A stretch of DNA of 9,666 bases, from NCBI GenBank assembly GCA_016839955.1, contig JAEOTI010000479.1, positions 1 through 9,666 on the forward strand, given 5' to 3'. The number at the start of each line of letters is the position of its first letter. Positions within the stretch are counted from its first letter, which is position 1. The notes below the pieces were generated by a model. The model searched no databases. It was not told the origin of the DNA and worked only from the letters and a program-made list of their open reading frames with translations. The stretch comes from Candidatus Hodarchaeota archaeon (lineage in GTDB: Archaea > Asgardarchaeota > Heimdallarchaeia > Hodarchaeales > YT1-057). Of this stretch, positions 1-6,933 are shown one piece after another. The position numbers and the translations under genes were made by a program.

Positions 1-115
1 GTAAAGAAAAACCTAGGATTAAAAGATAAACAGTGTTACTGTACTTCAATATCAGAATCTGGTGCAAAAATACTTTGAAGATATTTATTCATCGGTCCTT
101 CTTGGACTATAGTAG

Positions 116-126
116 AATAATAAAAG
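116..126 (+). promoter_or_regulatory. Putative TATA box for the Cdc48 gene
   Basis: The A/T run AATAATAAAAG lies about 50 bases before the chosen Cdc48 start. Placing an archaeal transcription start about 26 bases downstream of its centre gives a start near 148 and a leader of roughly 28 bases that contains the AGGTG ribosome binding site at 165-169. The region is AT-rich throughout, so the exact box is uncertain. Confidence 0.35.
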
Positions 127-175
127 AAAACTCAATTAGTATGTTAACTGGAAAGTATTTTTTTAGGTGTAATTG

Positions 176-2446
176 ATGAAAGAACTCTCTCTTTTAGTTG
201 CTGAATCGATTAAAGGCGATGTTGGCCGAAGTCTAGCACGAATTGACATACAACAAATGCATAATTTGAATCTAGAAACCGGAGATGTTGTAGAGATCGA
301 GGGGGGGAAAAAAACTGGGGCTTTAATTATTCCAGGGCGTCCTCAAGACCGTAATAAAGAGGTCATCCGAATGGATGGTCTTCTCAGACGTAATGCTCAG
401 ACCTCAATAGGTGAGAGAGTCAAAATTAGAAAAGCTAAGACTGCTCCAGCGGAACACATTGTAGTCGCTCCTGTAGAAGAAGGAATAAGTCTCAGAGCTC
501 CAGGAAAAGTCGTTCGTCAAGCATTAAGGGGCAAACCGGTAACAAAAGATGATCTTGTCAACATTTCTGGACCAATAAGAAGAGAACCGGTCTCATCATC
601 CGCTGGACAAGGAATTGATGAATTCTTTAGTCGTTTTTTTGGTGCATCCCCAATTGCTTTAGGTGAAATTGGATTAGTAGTTATTTCAACGAAACCAAAC
701 GGATTAATTATAATTGATGAGCAAACTAGAGTTGATGTTCTAACTGAAGCGCCTAAGCATTTACAACAGATTTCCCGGATAACCTATGAGGATATCGGAG
801 GTTTGGACCAGGTAATTCAAAGAGTCCGAGAAATGATTGAACTTCCCATGAAACATCCAGAATTATTCCAAAGATTGGGTATCGACCCACCAAAAGGAGT
901 GTTACTCCATGGACCTCCAGGAACTGGAAAAACATTACTAGCAAAAGCTGTTGCAAACGAGTCGGGAGTGAATTTCGTTTCATTAGCGGGACCAGAAATT
1001 ATGTCCAAATTTTATGGTGAAAGCGAACAACGTGTGCGCGGAATATTTGAAGACGCAGAGAAGCATGCCCCTAGCATCATTTTCATAGATGAGATCGATA
1101 GTATTGCTCCAAAACGTGAAGAAGTCACTGGAGAAGTCGAGAGACGAGTGGTAGCTCAATTATTATCATTAATGGATGGATTAAAGGGAAGGGGTCGTGT
1201 CATTGTTATCGGAGCAACAAATCGTCCAAATGCTTTAGATCCTGCTCTAAGAAGACCTGGTCGATTTGATCGAGAAATTGAAACAGGGGTTCCTGATAAA
1301 TCTTCTCGTTTAGAAATTTTAATGGTTCATACGAGAGGAATGCCGCTTTCTGATGATGTGGAACTCACAAGCCTTTCAGATAGAACCCATGGGTTTGTTG
1401 GTGCGGATGTTGCTGCTCTAACACGAGAAGCAGCCATGCATACACTACGTCGCCTTTTACCAGAAATTAAATTTGAAGAAGAGACTCTACCCCCCGAAAT
1501 TTTAGCAAAACTTGTGGTAACAAGGGAAGATTTCGAGGAAGCTTTGAAAAGCATTGATCCATCTGCGATGCGAGAAGTCCTTATCGAAATCCCAAATGTC
1601 TTTTGGGAAGATGTTGGCGGGTTAGATGACGTTAGACAAAAACTGATTGAAATGATTGATTGGCCTATTCGCAGGCCTGATGTTTTTGATAAACATGGAA
1701 TTGACCCACCACGCGGAATTCTTCTTTTTGGAGCGCCAGGAACAGGAAAAACACTTCTCGCAAAAGCTGTAGCTAATGAATCTGAGGCAAACTTCATAGC
1801 GATAAGAGGTCCAGAAGTTCTCTCAAAATGGGTAGGAGAATCCGAACGCGCAATCAGAGAGATTTTCAGAAAAGCTAAACAGGCTGCTCCTTGTATAGTA
1901 TTTCTTGATGAAATTGATAGCATTGCACCAATGAGAGGTGCCTATGAAGGTGGTAGTCATGTCACTGAAACAGTGGTGAATCAACTTCTATCTTCAGTTG
2001 ATGGTATCGAAAATATGGCTGGTGTTGTTGTAATCGCGGCAACGAATCGTCCAGATATGATTGATCCCGCTCTTATTAGAGCTGGTCGTTTTGATCGATT
2101 AATTTTAGTACCTGGTCCTGAAGAACCTGCTCGTCTAGAAATTCTGAAGATTCACACACGAAATATGCGACTAGCAGACGATGTTAACCTTCCTCAGCTT
2201 GCAAAGCGTATGGAAGGGTATGTTGGTGCAGACATTGAAAATGTTTGTAGAGAAGCAGTAATGATTGGACTAAGGAAGAATATGGAAACAGATTCCATTA
2301 CTGTACAAGATTTTGAAGATGCACTTGAAACTGTTCATCCCAGTATTACTCCTCAAACAAGTGATTTCTATAAACAATTAGAAAAGAAACTTCTGGGACG
2401 AGTTGTCAAGAGTGATGAACGCCGTGAGCCTGGTTTGTATGCATAG
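176..2446 (+). CDS. cdc48: Cdc48/VCP/VAT-type double-ring AAA+ ATPase (unfoldase/segregase)
   Basis: Cytosolic hexameric ATPase that unfolds or extracts proteins. The layout is a p97-type N domain (about residues 1-195), a D1 AAA module (about 200-440) and a D2 AAA module (about 475-720), close to the family's usual size. D1 has Walker A GPPGTGKT at 246-253, Walker B FIDEID around D305-E306, and RRPGRFDR. D2 has GAPGTGKT at 519-526, FLDEID around D578-E579, and RAGRFDR. The D1 pore loop is aromatic (KFYG, 278-281), as in Thermoplasma VAT and unlike human p97, and D2 has KWVG (551-554). The protein ends in Leu-Tyr-Ala, a HbYX tail of the kind that docks archaeal Cdc48 and PAN on the 20S proteasome. 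ATG 176 is preferred over TTG 173 because AGGTG at 165-169 is then 6 bases away. A G7A7 run at 301-314 is in frame. The next gene follows after 40 bases. Confidence 0.96.
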   Translation: MKELSLLVAESIKGDVGRSLARIDIQQMHNLNLETGDVVEIEGGKKTGALIIPGRPQDRNKEVIRMDGLLRRNAQTSIGERVKIRKAKTAPAEHIVVAPVEEGISLRAPGKVVRQALRGKPVTKDDLVNISGPIRREPVSSSAGQGIDEFFSRFFGASPIALGEIGLVVISTKPNGLIIIDEQTRVDVLTEAPKHLQQISRITYEDIGGLDQVIQRVREMIELPMKHPELFQRLGIDPPKGVLLHGPPGTGKTLLAKAVANESGVNFVSLAGPEIMSKFYGESEQRVRGIFEDAEKHAPSIIFIDEIDSIAPKREEVTGEVERRVVAQLLSLMDGLKGRGRVIVIGATNRPNALDPALRRPGRFDREIETGVPDKSSRLEILMVHTRGMPLSDDVELTSLSDRTHGFVGADVAALTREAAMHTLRRLLPEIKFEEETLPPEILAKLVVTREDFEEALKSIDPSAMREVLIEIPNVFWEDVGGLDDVRQKLIEMIDWPIRRPDVFDKHGIDPPRGILLFGAPGTGKTLLAKAVANESEANFIAIRGPEVLSKWVGESERAIREIFRKAKQAAPCIVFLDEIDSIAPMRGAYEGGSHVTETVVNQLLSSVDGIENMAGVVVIAATNRPDMIDPALIRAGRFDRLILVPGPEEPARLEILKIHTRNMRLADDVNLPQLAKRMEGYVGADIENVCREAVMIGLRKNMETDSITVQDFEDALETVHPSITPQTSDFYKQLEKKLLGRVVKSDERREPGLYA

Positions 2447-2486
2447 TTATTTCTACATATGAAATTTTCAGGGTGTACCGTATTTC

Positions 2487-3605
2487 ATGGTTTTACAATC
2501 GGATATTCAAGCATTAGAATCTGCTTCAAAGGAAATCAAAACAATTTGGAAATGTAGAGAGGAAGCTCTCATTGAAAGACTAGGATTTTTTCAACCTGAA
2601 TGTGTTGAAAATACTCAAACTTGGTTTTTGGATGATATCAGATATTGGGGAATAAAAGCTTGTCATTCTTTTATTCAACTGACTCCTTATCTCCATCATA
2701 CACCTGCATCTTTACGAGCTTTATTTTCAGTTCCAACAAGGTCCCACCGAAAAAAGGGTAAACACAGTTCAAAAAGTCTCCGAAACACCGCTGAAAAACT
2801 TGGACTTTCTCCTGATTGGGAAATCATCGTCAATCTCATCTCTTTCATCGAAAATAATGATGAATTACCTTCGAAATATAAAAAAATACTTCTGAGAAGG
2901 TTAAATGAGATCAAAAGTCGTAGTATTCATCCGTACTTCATCGAATCTGAACCCGACCATTCTGATGAATCTTTGGATAGACTAAAAGAAATTTTAAAAT
3001 CAATGTTTCCTAATTTAGAGGAAACTAACTCAATACCAACGTTTGAATCTGAATTGACTCCTGATTTAGTTTTTTACACAAATCAAAACCAAATATATGT
3101 TGAATTGAAAGAATGGGGCTCTGAGTTTGTATTATTGTTCAAACCATTTCTACAGGTCCTATCTTATAGCCTTGAAACGAATGCTGTGATATTTGTCCTT
3201 AGTGGATATCCACCAACGTTGTTTGATAAAATAAATGGATTAAAGAGTGGTAATGCGCTTTCAAAAGAATTAGAACCAATGTTTTTAGAAGCAAAAAGTC
3301 GAAAACGATCTAATGAAAAAATTCGTAGTGATCTCATAAATTCTCTAAAAAAAGTTGAACCTTATGCTTTAAGGATTCAAGAGAAGTGTGCTTTACTAAC
3401 AATTATTGAAGAACTTAGTGGAGAAGAATTAGGGATTTCTTCAATGGAATATTCTTGTTCTCGAAAAATCCAATTAATTCTTCAAGAAATCACTAAACTA
3501 GTTAATATTCATCATGTAAACATAGAAACAAGTAATATCTTAGATATAGATAAAATAATTGAAAATAAGAATCTCAATATAATTGTTTTGAAAGGATTTT
3601 CTTAA
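2487..3605 (+). CDS. Uncharacterised protein with a putative PD-(D/E)XK (RecB-like) nuclease core
   Basis: A 372-residue protein I cannot assign to a named family. Residues 1-180 are mainly helical and charged, with a basic patch at 86-100. Next comes a pattern typical of the PD-(D/E)XK fold: Pro192-Asp193, a hydrophobic strand, then Glu206-Leu207-Lys208 at the end of a second strand, followed by Gln223-x3-Tyr227 in the next helix, which resembles motif QxxxY of RecB-family nucleases, and then a strand (AVIFVLSGYP). The C-terminal 130 residues are helical again. If the reading is right, this is a metal-dependent DNA nuclease or a relative. No signal peptide or membrane segment is seen. The start is the only ATG after the in-frame stop at 2460-2462, with GGTG 11 bases upstream. 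It probably shares a transcript with cdc48 (40-base gap, no T tract between). Fold confidence is moderate and function is unproven. Confidence 0.85.
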   Translation: MVLQSDIQALESASKEIKTIWKCREEALIERLGFFQPECVENTQTWFLDDIRYWGIKACHSFIQLTPYLHHTPASLRALFSVPTRSHRKKGKHSSKSLRNTAEKLGLSPDWEIIVNLISFIENNDELPSKYKKILLRRLNEIKSRSIHPYFIESEPDHSDESLDRLKEILKSMFPNLEETNSIPTFESELTPDLVFYTNQNQIYVELKEWGSEFVLLFKPFLQVLSYSLETNAVIFVLSGYPPTLFDKINGLKSGNALSKELEPMFLEAKSRKRSNEKIRSDLINSLKKVEPYALRIQEKCALLTIIEELSGEELGISSMEYSCSRKIQLILQEITKLVNIHHVNIETSNILDIDKIIENKNLNIIVLKGFS

Positions 3606-3613
3606 CATTCTCA

Positions 3614-3621
3614 TTTTTTTT
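3614..3621 (+). terminator. Poly-T terminator after the Cdc48/nuclease-like unit
   Basis: A run of eight T residues begins 8 bases after the TAA stop of the + strand gene. U-rich tracts without a required hairpin are the usual archaeal terminators. No matching T tract is visible for the converging - strand gene ending at 3657. Confidence 0.55.
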
Positions 3622-3656
3622 ATCATTAATATTGAAGATTTTGTATAATTTTCTTA

Positions 3657-4463
3657 TCATTGATATAATTCGGGGCGACGATCTCTTAGAATTGGTAATT
3701 TGAGACGATACGAATCTAAATCAAATGCTGAAACCTTAATAACTTTGATAGTCTCTATATCCCCTAACTGCGCTAAAATTTCTCCTGTAGGCGCTACAGC
3801 AATGGATTGTCCCCCGAAATCGTTATTTGGGTCTGATCCAATCCTATTTACTGCAATAACATAAGATTGATTTTCGATAGCTCGTGCCTTGGCTAAAGAA
3901 AGCCAGTGATCAATCCTCTCAGCAGGCCATTCAGCGGGAATCATGAAATAGTTAGATCCCATTATTCTTAATTGCCGAAACATTTCAGGAAATCGTAAAT
4001 CATAACATGTAGCTAATCCTGCTGATATGAATCCGTGATTGCTAGATTCTAGAGGTAAAGTAACAACCTCTAATGATTTCCCTGGTTGAAAATGCTTATG
4101 TTCGTCGAATAATCGTATAAGATGAACCTTATCATAAACTGCCACTATTTTTCCCTCTTGATTAATGACAAACAATGAATTCGAAAATTTCTGTTTTCTT
4201 TGAGTAATACAAGTGCCAATAACGATAGTTTTTGTTTTTAACGCAATATCACAAATTGCTTGTATTTCATTGGAAGAGTGAAGATTTAACGCTAACTCAG
4301 TTTTATTATCTAGGTCGTAACCTGTTAGAAAAAGCTCAGGAAAAACCAAAATGTCCGTATTTGGATGACCTTCTATAATTCTGAGAACTTTTGACAAATT
4401 TACTTCAATATTTCCAAATTCAAGATCGATTTGAACAAGCCCTATCAGGACCTCTGGAAGCAA
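3657..4463 (-). CDS. Carbon-nitrogen hydrolase (nitrilase superfamily amidase, omega-amidase-like)
   Basis: Cytosolic amidase of the nitrilase superfamily, 268 residues, which is full length for a single-domain member. The catalytic Glu-Lys-Cys triad is visible: E43 in FPELFLTGY, K112 in YDKVHL and C153 in TCYDLRFPE. The second conserved glutamate, E121, lies in FDEHKHFQPG. The CYDLRFPE context and the YDKVHL...FDE spacing resemble the Nit2/YafV omega-amidases, which hydrolyse alpha-ketoglutaramate or similar omega-amides. The substrate cannot be fixed from sequence, and Nit1-like deaminated glutathione amidase is an alternative. The start is TTG at 4463, directly preceded by an in-frame TAA, and no usable ATG lies near the expected N-terminus. 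A weak GTGA sits 6 bases upstream. It is the last gene of the four-gene - strand cluster, 23 bases after the CPBP gene, and overlaps nothing. Confidence 0.93.
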   Translation of the reverse strand: MLPEVLIGLVQIDLEFGNIEVNLSKVLRIIEGHPNTDILVFPELFLTGYDLDNKTELALNLHSSNEIQAICDIALKTKTIVIGTCITQRKQKFSNSLFVINQEGKIVAVYDKVHLIRLFDEHKHFQPGKSLEVVTLPLESSNHGFISAGLATCYDLRFPEMFRQLRIMGSNYFMIPAEWPAERIDHWLSLAKARAIENQSYVIAVNRIGSDPNNDFGGQSIAVAPTGEILAQLGDIETIKVIKVSAFDLDSYRLKLPILRDRRPELYQ

Positions 4464-4486
4464 TTAGTTCACTTTCAGATTATTTT

Positions 4487-5356
4487 TTACTCGCTAATTG
4501 GAGTAGGAGGTATTGGGGGGCCAGCTAAGTCTGAAGCTTCTCTTTGAAACAGGGAAGTATAATGTGACAATAAATATGTAGCAAGAATGATTATGCCAAT
4601 TCCCCCTGCAGTTGCAGTTGATTCAACAATGAACTCTAAGAATCCTACTGCTTTAGGATCATAACCCCAGACATATTCTAAATCCAAAACAAACGCAAAA
4701 ACATTCCAAAAACTATGAAGTGCGATTGGATATGCTAAATTACCTGAAACTTTCATAGCATACCCAAATCCTATACCCGCAATCGTAGAAGACACAAAAA
4801 TGATCATCACTGATTCAGGATTAATTGAGACAAAGAATAAAACGTGAATAAGACCAAAAGCACAAGATGCTAACATAATAGCCCATTTGGTACCGTAAGC
4901 TTTCTCAGTTTGGTTCTGAATATATCCTCTAAAAATAAGTTCTTCACCAGGACCCACAAAGAGGATTTGAAAGGCTATAAGAAGCATTTTGTCTTGGGTT
5001 GAAAAAGTTATTACACGTTCTTTTGCTACATCACCAGCAATTTCTAACGAAGCGGTTATGAGCAAAGCAAGCATACCAAGAACAGCACCCAAAATTAAGA
5101 ATGGTATGATTTTGTTTTCAAGTTGCAAACCTAGAGAGCTTAGGGAAATCCTCTGCCATTTTAAAAAAAAGAATGTCAAAACAAACGCAACAAGACCGAT
5201 GATAGTGAATTTAACTAAGGTGACATTAATATTATTCCACTCGTAATCTTCTAAAAGTAAAACTTCAGCAATGTACTGAAAAGTGTATAAGAGCGTTGCT
5301 ACAACAACAAAAAAGAAGGCAGTTGAGAAGAGAACTTTTTCCTTAGGATAGGACAT
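4487..5356 (-). CDS. CPBP-family intramembrane metalloprotease (Rce1/CAAX-protease-like)
   Basis: Integral membrane protein of 289 residues with about eight hydrophobic segments, belonging to the CPBP family that includes eukaryotic Rce1. All three glutamate/histidine motifs of the family are present: EExxxR as GEELIFR (E138, E139, R143), FxxxH as FGLIH (H171) and HxxxN as HSFWN (H214, N218). It is therefore likely an active glutamate-type intramembrane protease. A proline-rich tail (GPPIPPTPISE) should face the cytosol. I start at ATG 5356 because GGAG lies 9 bases upstream. A longer reading from TTG 5371 would add five residues, but that TTG overlaps the ribosome binding site. The gene follows the small GTPase by 27 bases and precedes the amidase by 23, so cotranscription is likely. 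In Eukarya Rce1 acts on prenylated GTPases. Here the substrate is unknown, and many archaeal CPBP proteins have unrelated targets. Confidence 0.93.
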   Translation of the reverse strand: MSYPKEKVLFSTAFFFVVVATLLYTFQYIAEVLLLEDYEWNNINVTLVKFTIIGLVAFVLTFFFLKWQRISLSSLGLQLENKIIPFLILGAVLGMLALLITASLEIAGDVAKERVITFSTQDKMLLIAFQILFVGPGEELIFRGYIQNQTEKAYGTKWAIMLASCAFGLIHVLFFVSINPESVMIIFVSSTIAGIGFGYAMKVSGNLAYPIALHSFWNVFAFVLDLEYVWGYDPKAVGFLEFIVESTATAGGIGIIILATYLLSHYTSLFQREASDLAGPPIPPTPISE

Positions 5357-5383
5357 ACCAACAAGCTCCAATAGTATTTGATT

Positions 5384-5950
5384 TTATCTTCCGGCTTTTT
5401 GCTTTTCCATGAATTCTAATACTCGTAACCCAAGAAATTCGAAAGCAGCATCTACATTAAGACCGGTTTTAGCTGATGTTTCTAAAAACGGTACCTTGAA
5501 TCCAAAGGGTTCAGTTTCTTGAGTTAGCTTACTTGCAAATTCCTGTGCAACTTCATTTGTAATGTGGTTGGGAAATTTATCTTTAAGATCTGCTTTGTTT
5601 CCTAACAAAACTATAGGAATGACGCCTCGTCCATTATTATTCCAGTATTCTTCAATCCAAACGCTTAAGTTCTTGAACGAATCAGGTCGTGTACAATCAA
5701 AGAGTACTAAAGCACCTAAACAATTCGCATAATAAACTGAGCGAACCGCTCCGAAACGAGGTTGGCCCGCTAAATCCCAAATTTGAAATTTGATATCCTT
5801 TTCACCAATATGTCTATCAGCAAGAGCAAAGTCTGCTCCAATGGTTACCATGTAATTTGCTTTGAAACCTCGTCCCAAATAACGTTCACGAAGAGCAGTC
5901 TTGCCTACGGCGCCATCCCCCATTAGTACCATCTTTAGCATAATAACCAT
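5384..5950 (-). CDS. Small Ras/Rab-like GTPase
   Basis: A 188-residue single-domain GTPase of the Ras superfamily, closest in look to the Rab/Ras-like GTPases abundant in Asgard archaea. All switch elements are visible: G1 GDGAVGKT (11-18), G2 Thr36 in YMVTIGADF, G3 WDLAGQ (58-63) with the catalytic-type Gln63, G4 NKAD (118-121) and G5 ETSAK (157-161). It should bind and hydrolyse GTP and act as a molecular switch. There is no C-terminal cysteine or CAAX box (the end is basic, EKQKAGR) and no lipidation site at the N-terminus, so membrane attachment, if any, must be indirect. ATG 5950 is the first of three in-frame ATGs (5950, 5941, 5932). AAGGAG lies about 13 bases upstream, which favours the first. 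It sits between a TPR-like protein (30-base gap) and a CPBP protease (27-base gap) in the likely operon. Confidence 0.95.
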   Translation of the reverse strand: MVIMLKMVLMGDGAVGKTALRERYLGRGFKANYMVTIGADFALADRHIGEKDIKFQIWDLAGQPRFGAVRSVYYANCLGALVLFDCTRPDSFKNLSVWIEEYWNNNGRGVIPIVLLGNKADLKDKFPNHITNEVAQEFASKLTQETEPFGFKVPFLETSAKTGLNVDAAFEFLGLRVLEFMEKQKAGR

Positions 5951-5980
5951 TAGTATTTCTACGCTCCTTGGTCGTTTATT

Positions 5981-6673
5981 CTATGGTTCTATTTCCTCAG
6001 GGGATTTGATAATTTTTTCACCATGTTTTGGAATAACAAGGGCCGGATTCCCGCGGACTAATAAAAAGTACTTTAATCCTTTGATATCTCTTGAAGAAAG
6101 ACTTAAGTGTTGGCATTCAGTTTCATCAAAAGCAAACCATACATAAAGGCGTTTCTTCCTGAAAAAGGATCCTTTTTCTCCTACAAAATCAACAGTTTGA
6201 GCGACATTTGGAACTTTAACTTCTTGTTTGAATTTGTACCCCTCATCACCCAATCGTTGAGCAATCTCTTGGCGAAAGATCGTACTTCTAACCTCATCTG
6301 CTTCGCGAGCATATTTGTCTTTTTCAAACTCACTTCCAAGGGAAGCAAAACATTCACTAGTTCCGTTTAGAGCATCTGCAAGAGCTTCTAAGTCAGTATT
6401 TCCCATCGACTGAGCTGATTTCAATGCTTGAGAAGCCAACAAGTAATGTGTGACGGCTTCTTTGTAATCTTCTACTCCATTTAAGATTTGACCTGCAGAT
6501 AACTCAAGAGATCCCTTTGTTTTTTCCACTTCTACCATCTGTGCAGTATCTAAATCTGTCTCTCCACGCTGCTGCAGTTTTGTCAATTCTTGTTGCAATA
6601 GAGTTACTGCTTCATTTGTTTGTCCGCTGGACGCGAGTGACTTAGCCCGCTCAATAACTTTGTTAGCGGTCAT
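5981..6673 (-). CDS. Helical-repeat (TPR-like) protein with beta-rich C-terminal domain
   Basis: An unrecognised 230-residue soluble protein that opens the GTPase operon. Residues 1-135 form amphipathic helices spaced like tetratricopeptide-type repeats (AKSLASSGQTNEAVTLLQQE, then DYKEAVTHYLLASQALKSA). Residues about 145-220 are rich in predicted strands, and the tail is acidic. The start at 6673 is chosen because GGAG sits 9 bases before it. The upstream ATG at 6688 overlaps that ribosome binding site and would add only five residues. TPR-like modules commonly bind partner proteins, so with the GTPase 30 bases downstream it may be an effector, scaffold or regulator of it. That role is inferred from position only. 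The C-terminal region has strand-VDF-strand order (VDF at 161-163 from this start) faintly like a restriction-endonuclease fold, but it lacks the E-x-K, so no nuclease activity is claimed. Confidence 0.88.
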   Translation of the reverse strand: MTANKVIERAKSLASSGQTNEAVTLLQQELTKLQQRGETDLDTAQMVEVEKTKGSLELSAGQILNGVEDYKEAVTHYLLASQALKSAQSMGNTDLEALADALNGTSECFASLGSEFEKDKYAREADEVRSTIFRQEIAQRLGDEGYKFKQEVKVPNVAQTVDFVGEKGSFFRKKRLYVWFAFDETECQHLSLSSRDIKGLKYFLLVRGNPALVIPKHGEKIIKSPEEIEP

Positions 6674-6719
6674 ATTTCTGTACTCCATAAATGAGTCTTT
6701 TAGTAATTATCAGGAAGAA

Positions 6720-6725
6720 TTTATA
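6720..6725 (-). promoter_or_regulatory. TATA box for the GTPase operon
   Basis: On the - strand this reads TATAAA, flanked upstream by an A/T-rich stretch. A transcription start about 26 bases downstream falls near 6696, leaving a leader of about 23 bases to ATG 6673. That leader contains the GGAG ribosome binding site, which supports the chosen start. Confidence 0.5.
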
Positions 6726-6794
6726 CTATTAAATAGATTTTATGATTTGCATATATCAATGTCGGGAAATGTTCTGATACTTGGGCATGAAATG

Positions 6795-6807
6795 TTTAAC
6801 TGTTAAA
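6795..6807. promoter_or_regulatory. Palindromic operator candidate in the divergent promoter region
   Basis: TTTAAC-T-GTTAAA is a perfect 6-1-6 inverted repeat centred between the two divergent TATA boxes (6720-6725 and 6891-6898). A partial copy, GTTAAC, occurs at 6852-6857. The spacing and symmetry fit a dimeric helix-turn-helix repressor site, but in AT-rich DNA a 13-base palindrome can also arise by chance. Confidence 0.3.
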
Positions 6808-6890
6808 ACTCATTGGCTTGAAAAAACATCAATGGTTTATCACTAAATAAGGTTAACTTCAGTAAAAAGCTGTTTTAATGTCAGAAACGA

Positions 6891-6898
6891 TTTATAAG
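6891..6898 (+). promoter_or_regulatory. TATA box for the DUF1616 gene
   Basis: TTTATAAG, preceded by the purine-rich GAAACGA that could serve as the TFB-recognition element. A start about 26 bases downstream lands at about 6921, giving a very short leader that begins close to the GAGGA ribosome binding site and the GTG start at 6934. Confidence 0.55.
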
Positions 6899-6933
6899 GT
6901 AAATAATCGTTTGATTAATTCGAGGACAATATT

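Noticed and set aside
1..78. Open frame from the left edge on the + strand ending in TGA at 76-78
   Set aside because: It could be the tail of an upstream gene, but 25 residues without any recognisable motif are not enough to call it.
30..86. Short - strand frame encoding MNKYLQSIFAPDSDIEVQ
   Set aside because: It is only 18 residues, with an in-frame stop a short way upstream, no family recognised, and it lies in the Cdc48 leader region. Chance cannot be excluded.
1327..1923. 198-codon open frame on the - strand inside Cdc48
   Set aside because: It is the antisense shadow of a highly conserved AAA gene, has no recognisable motif and no ribosome binding site of note.
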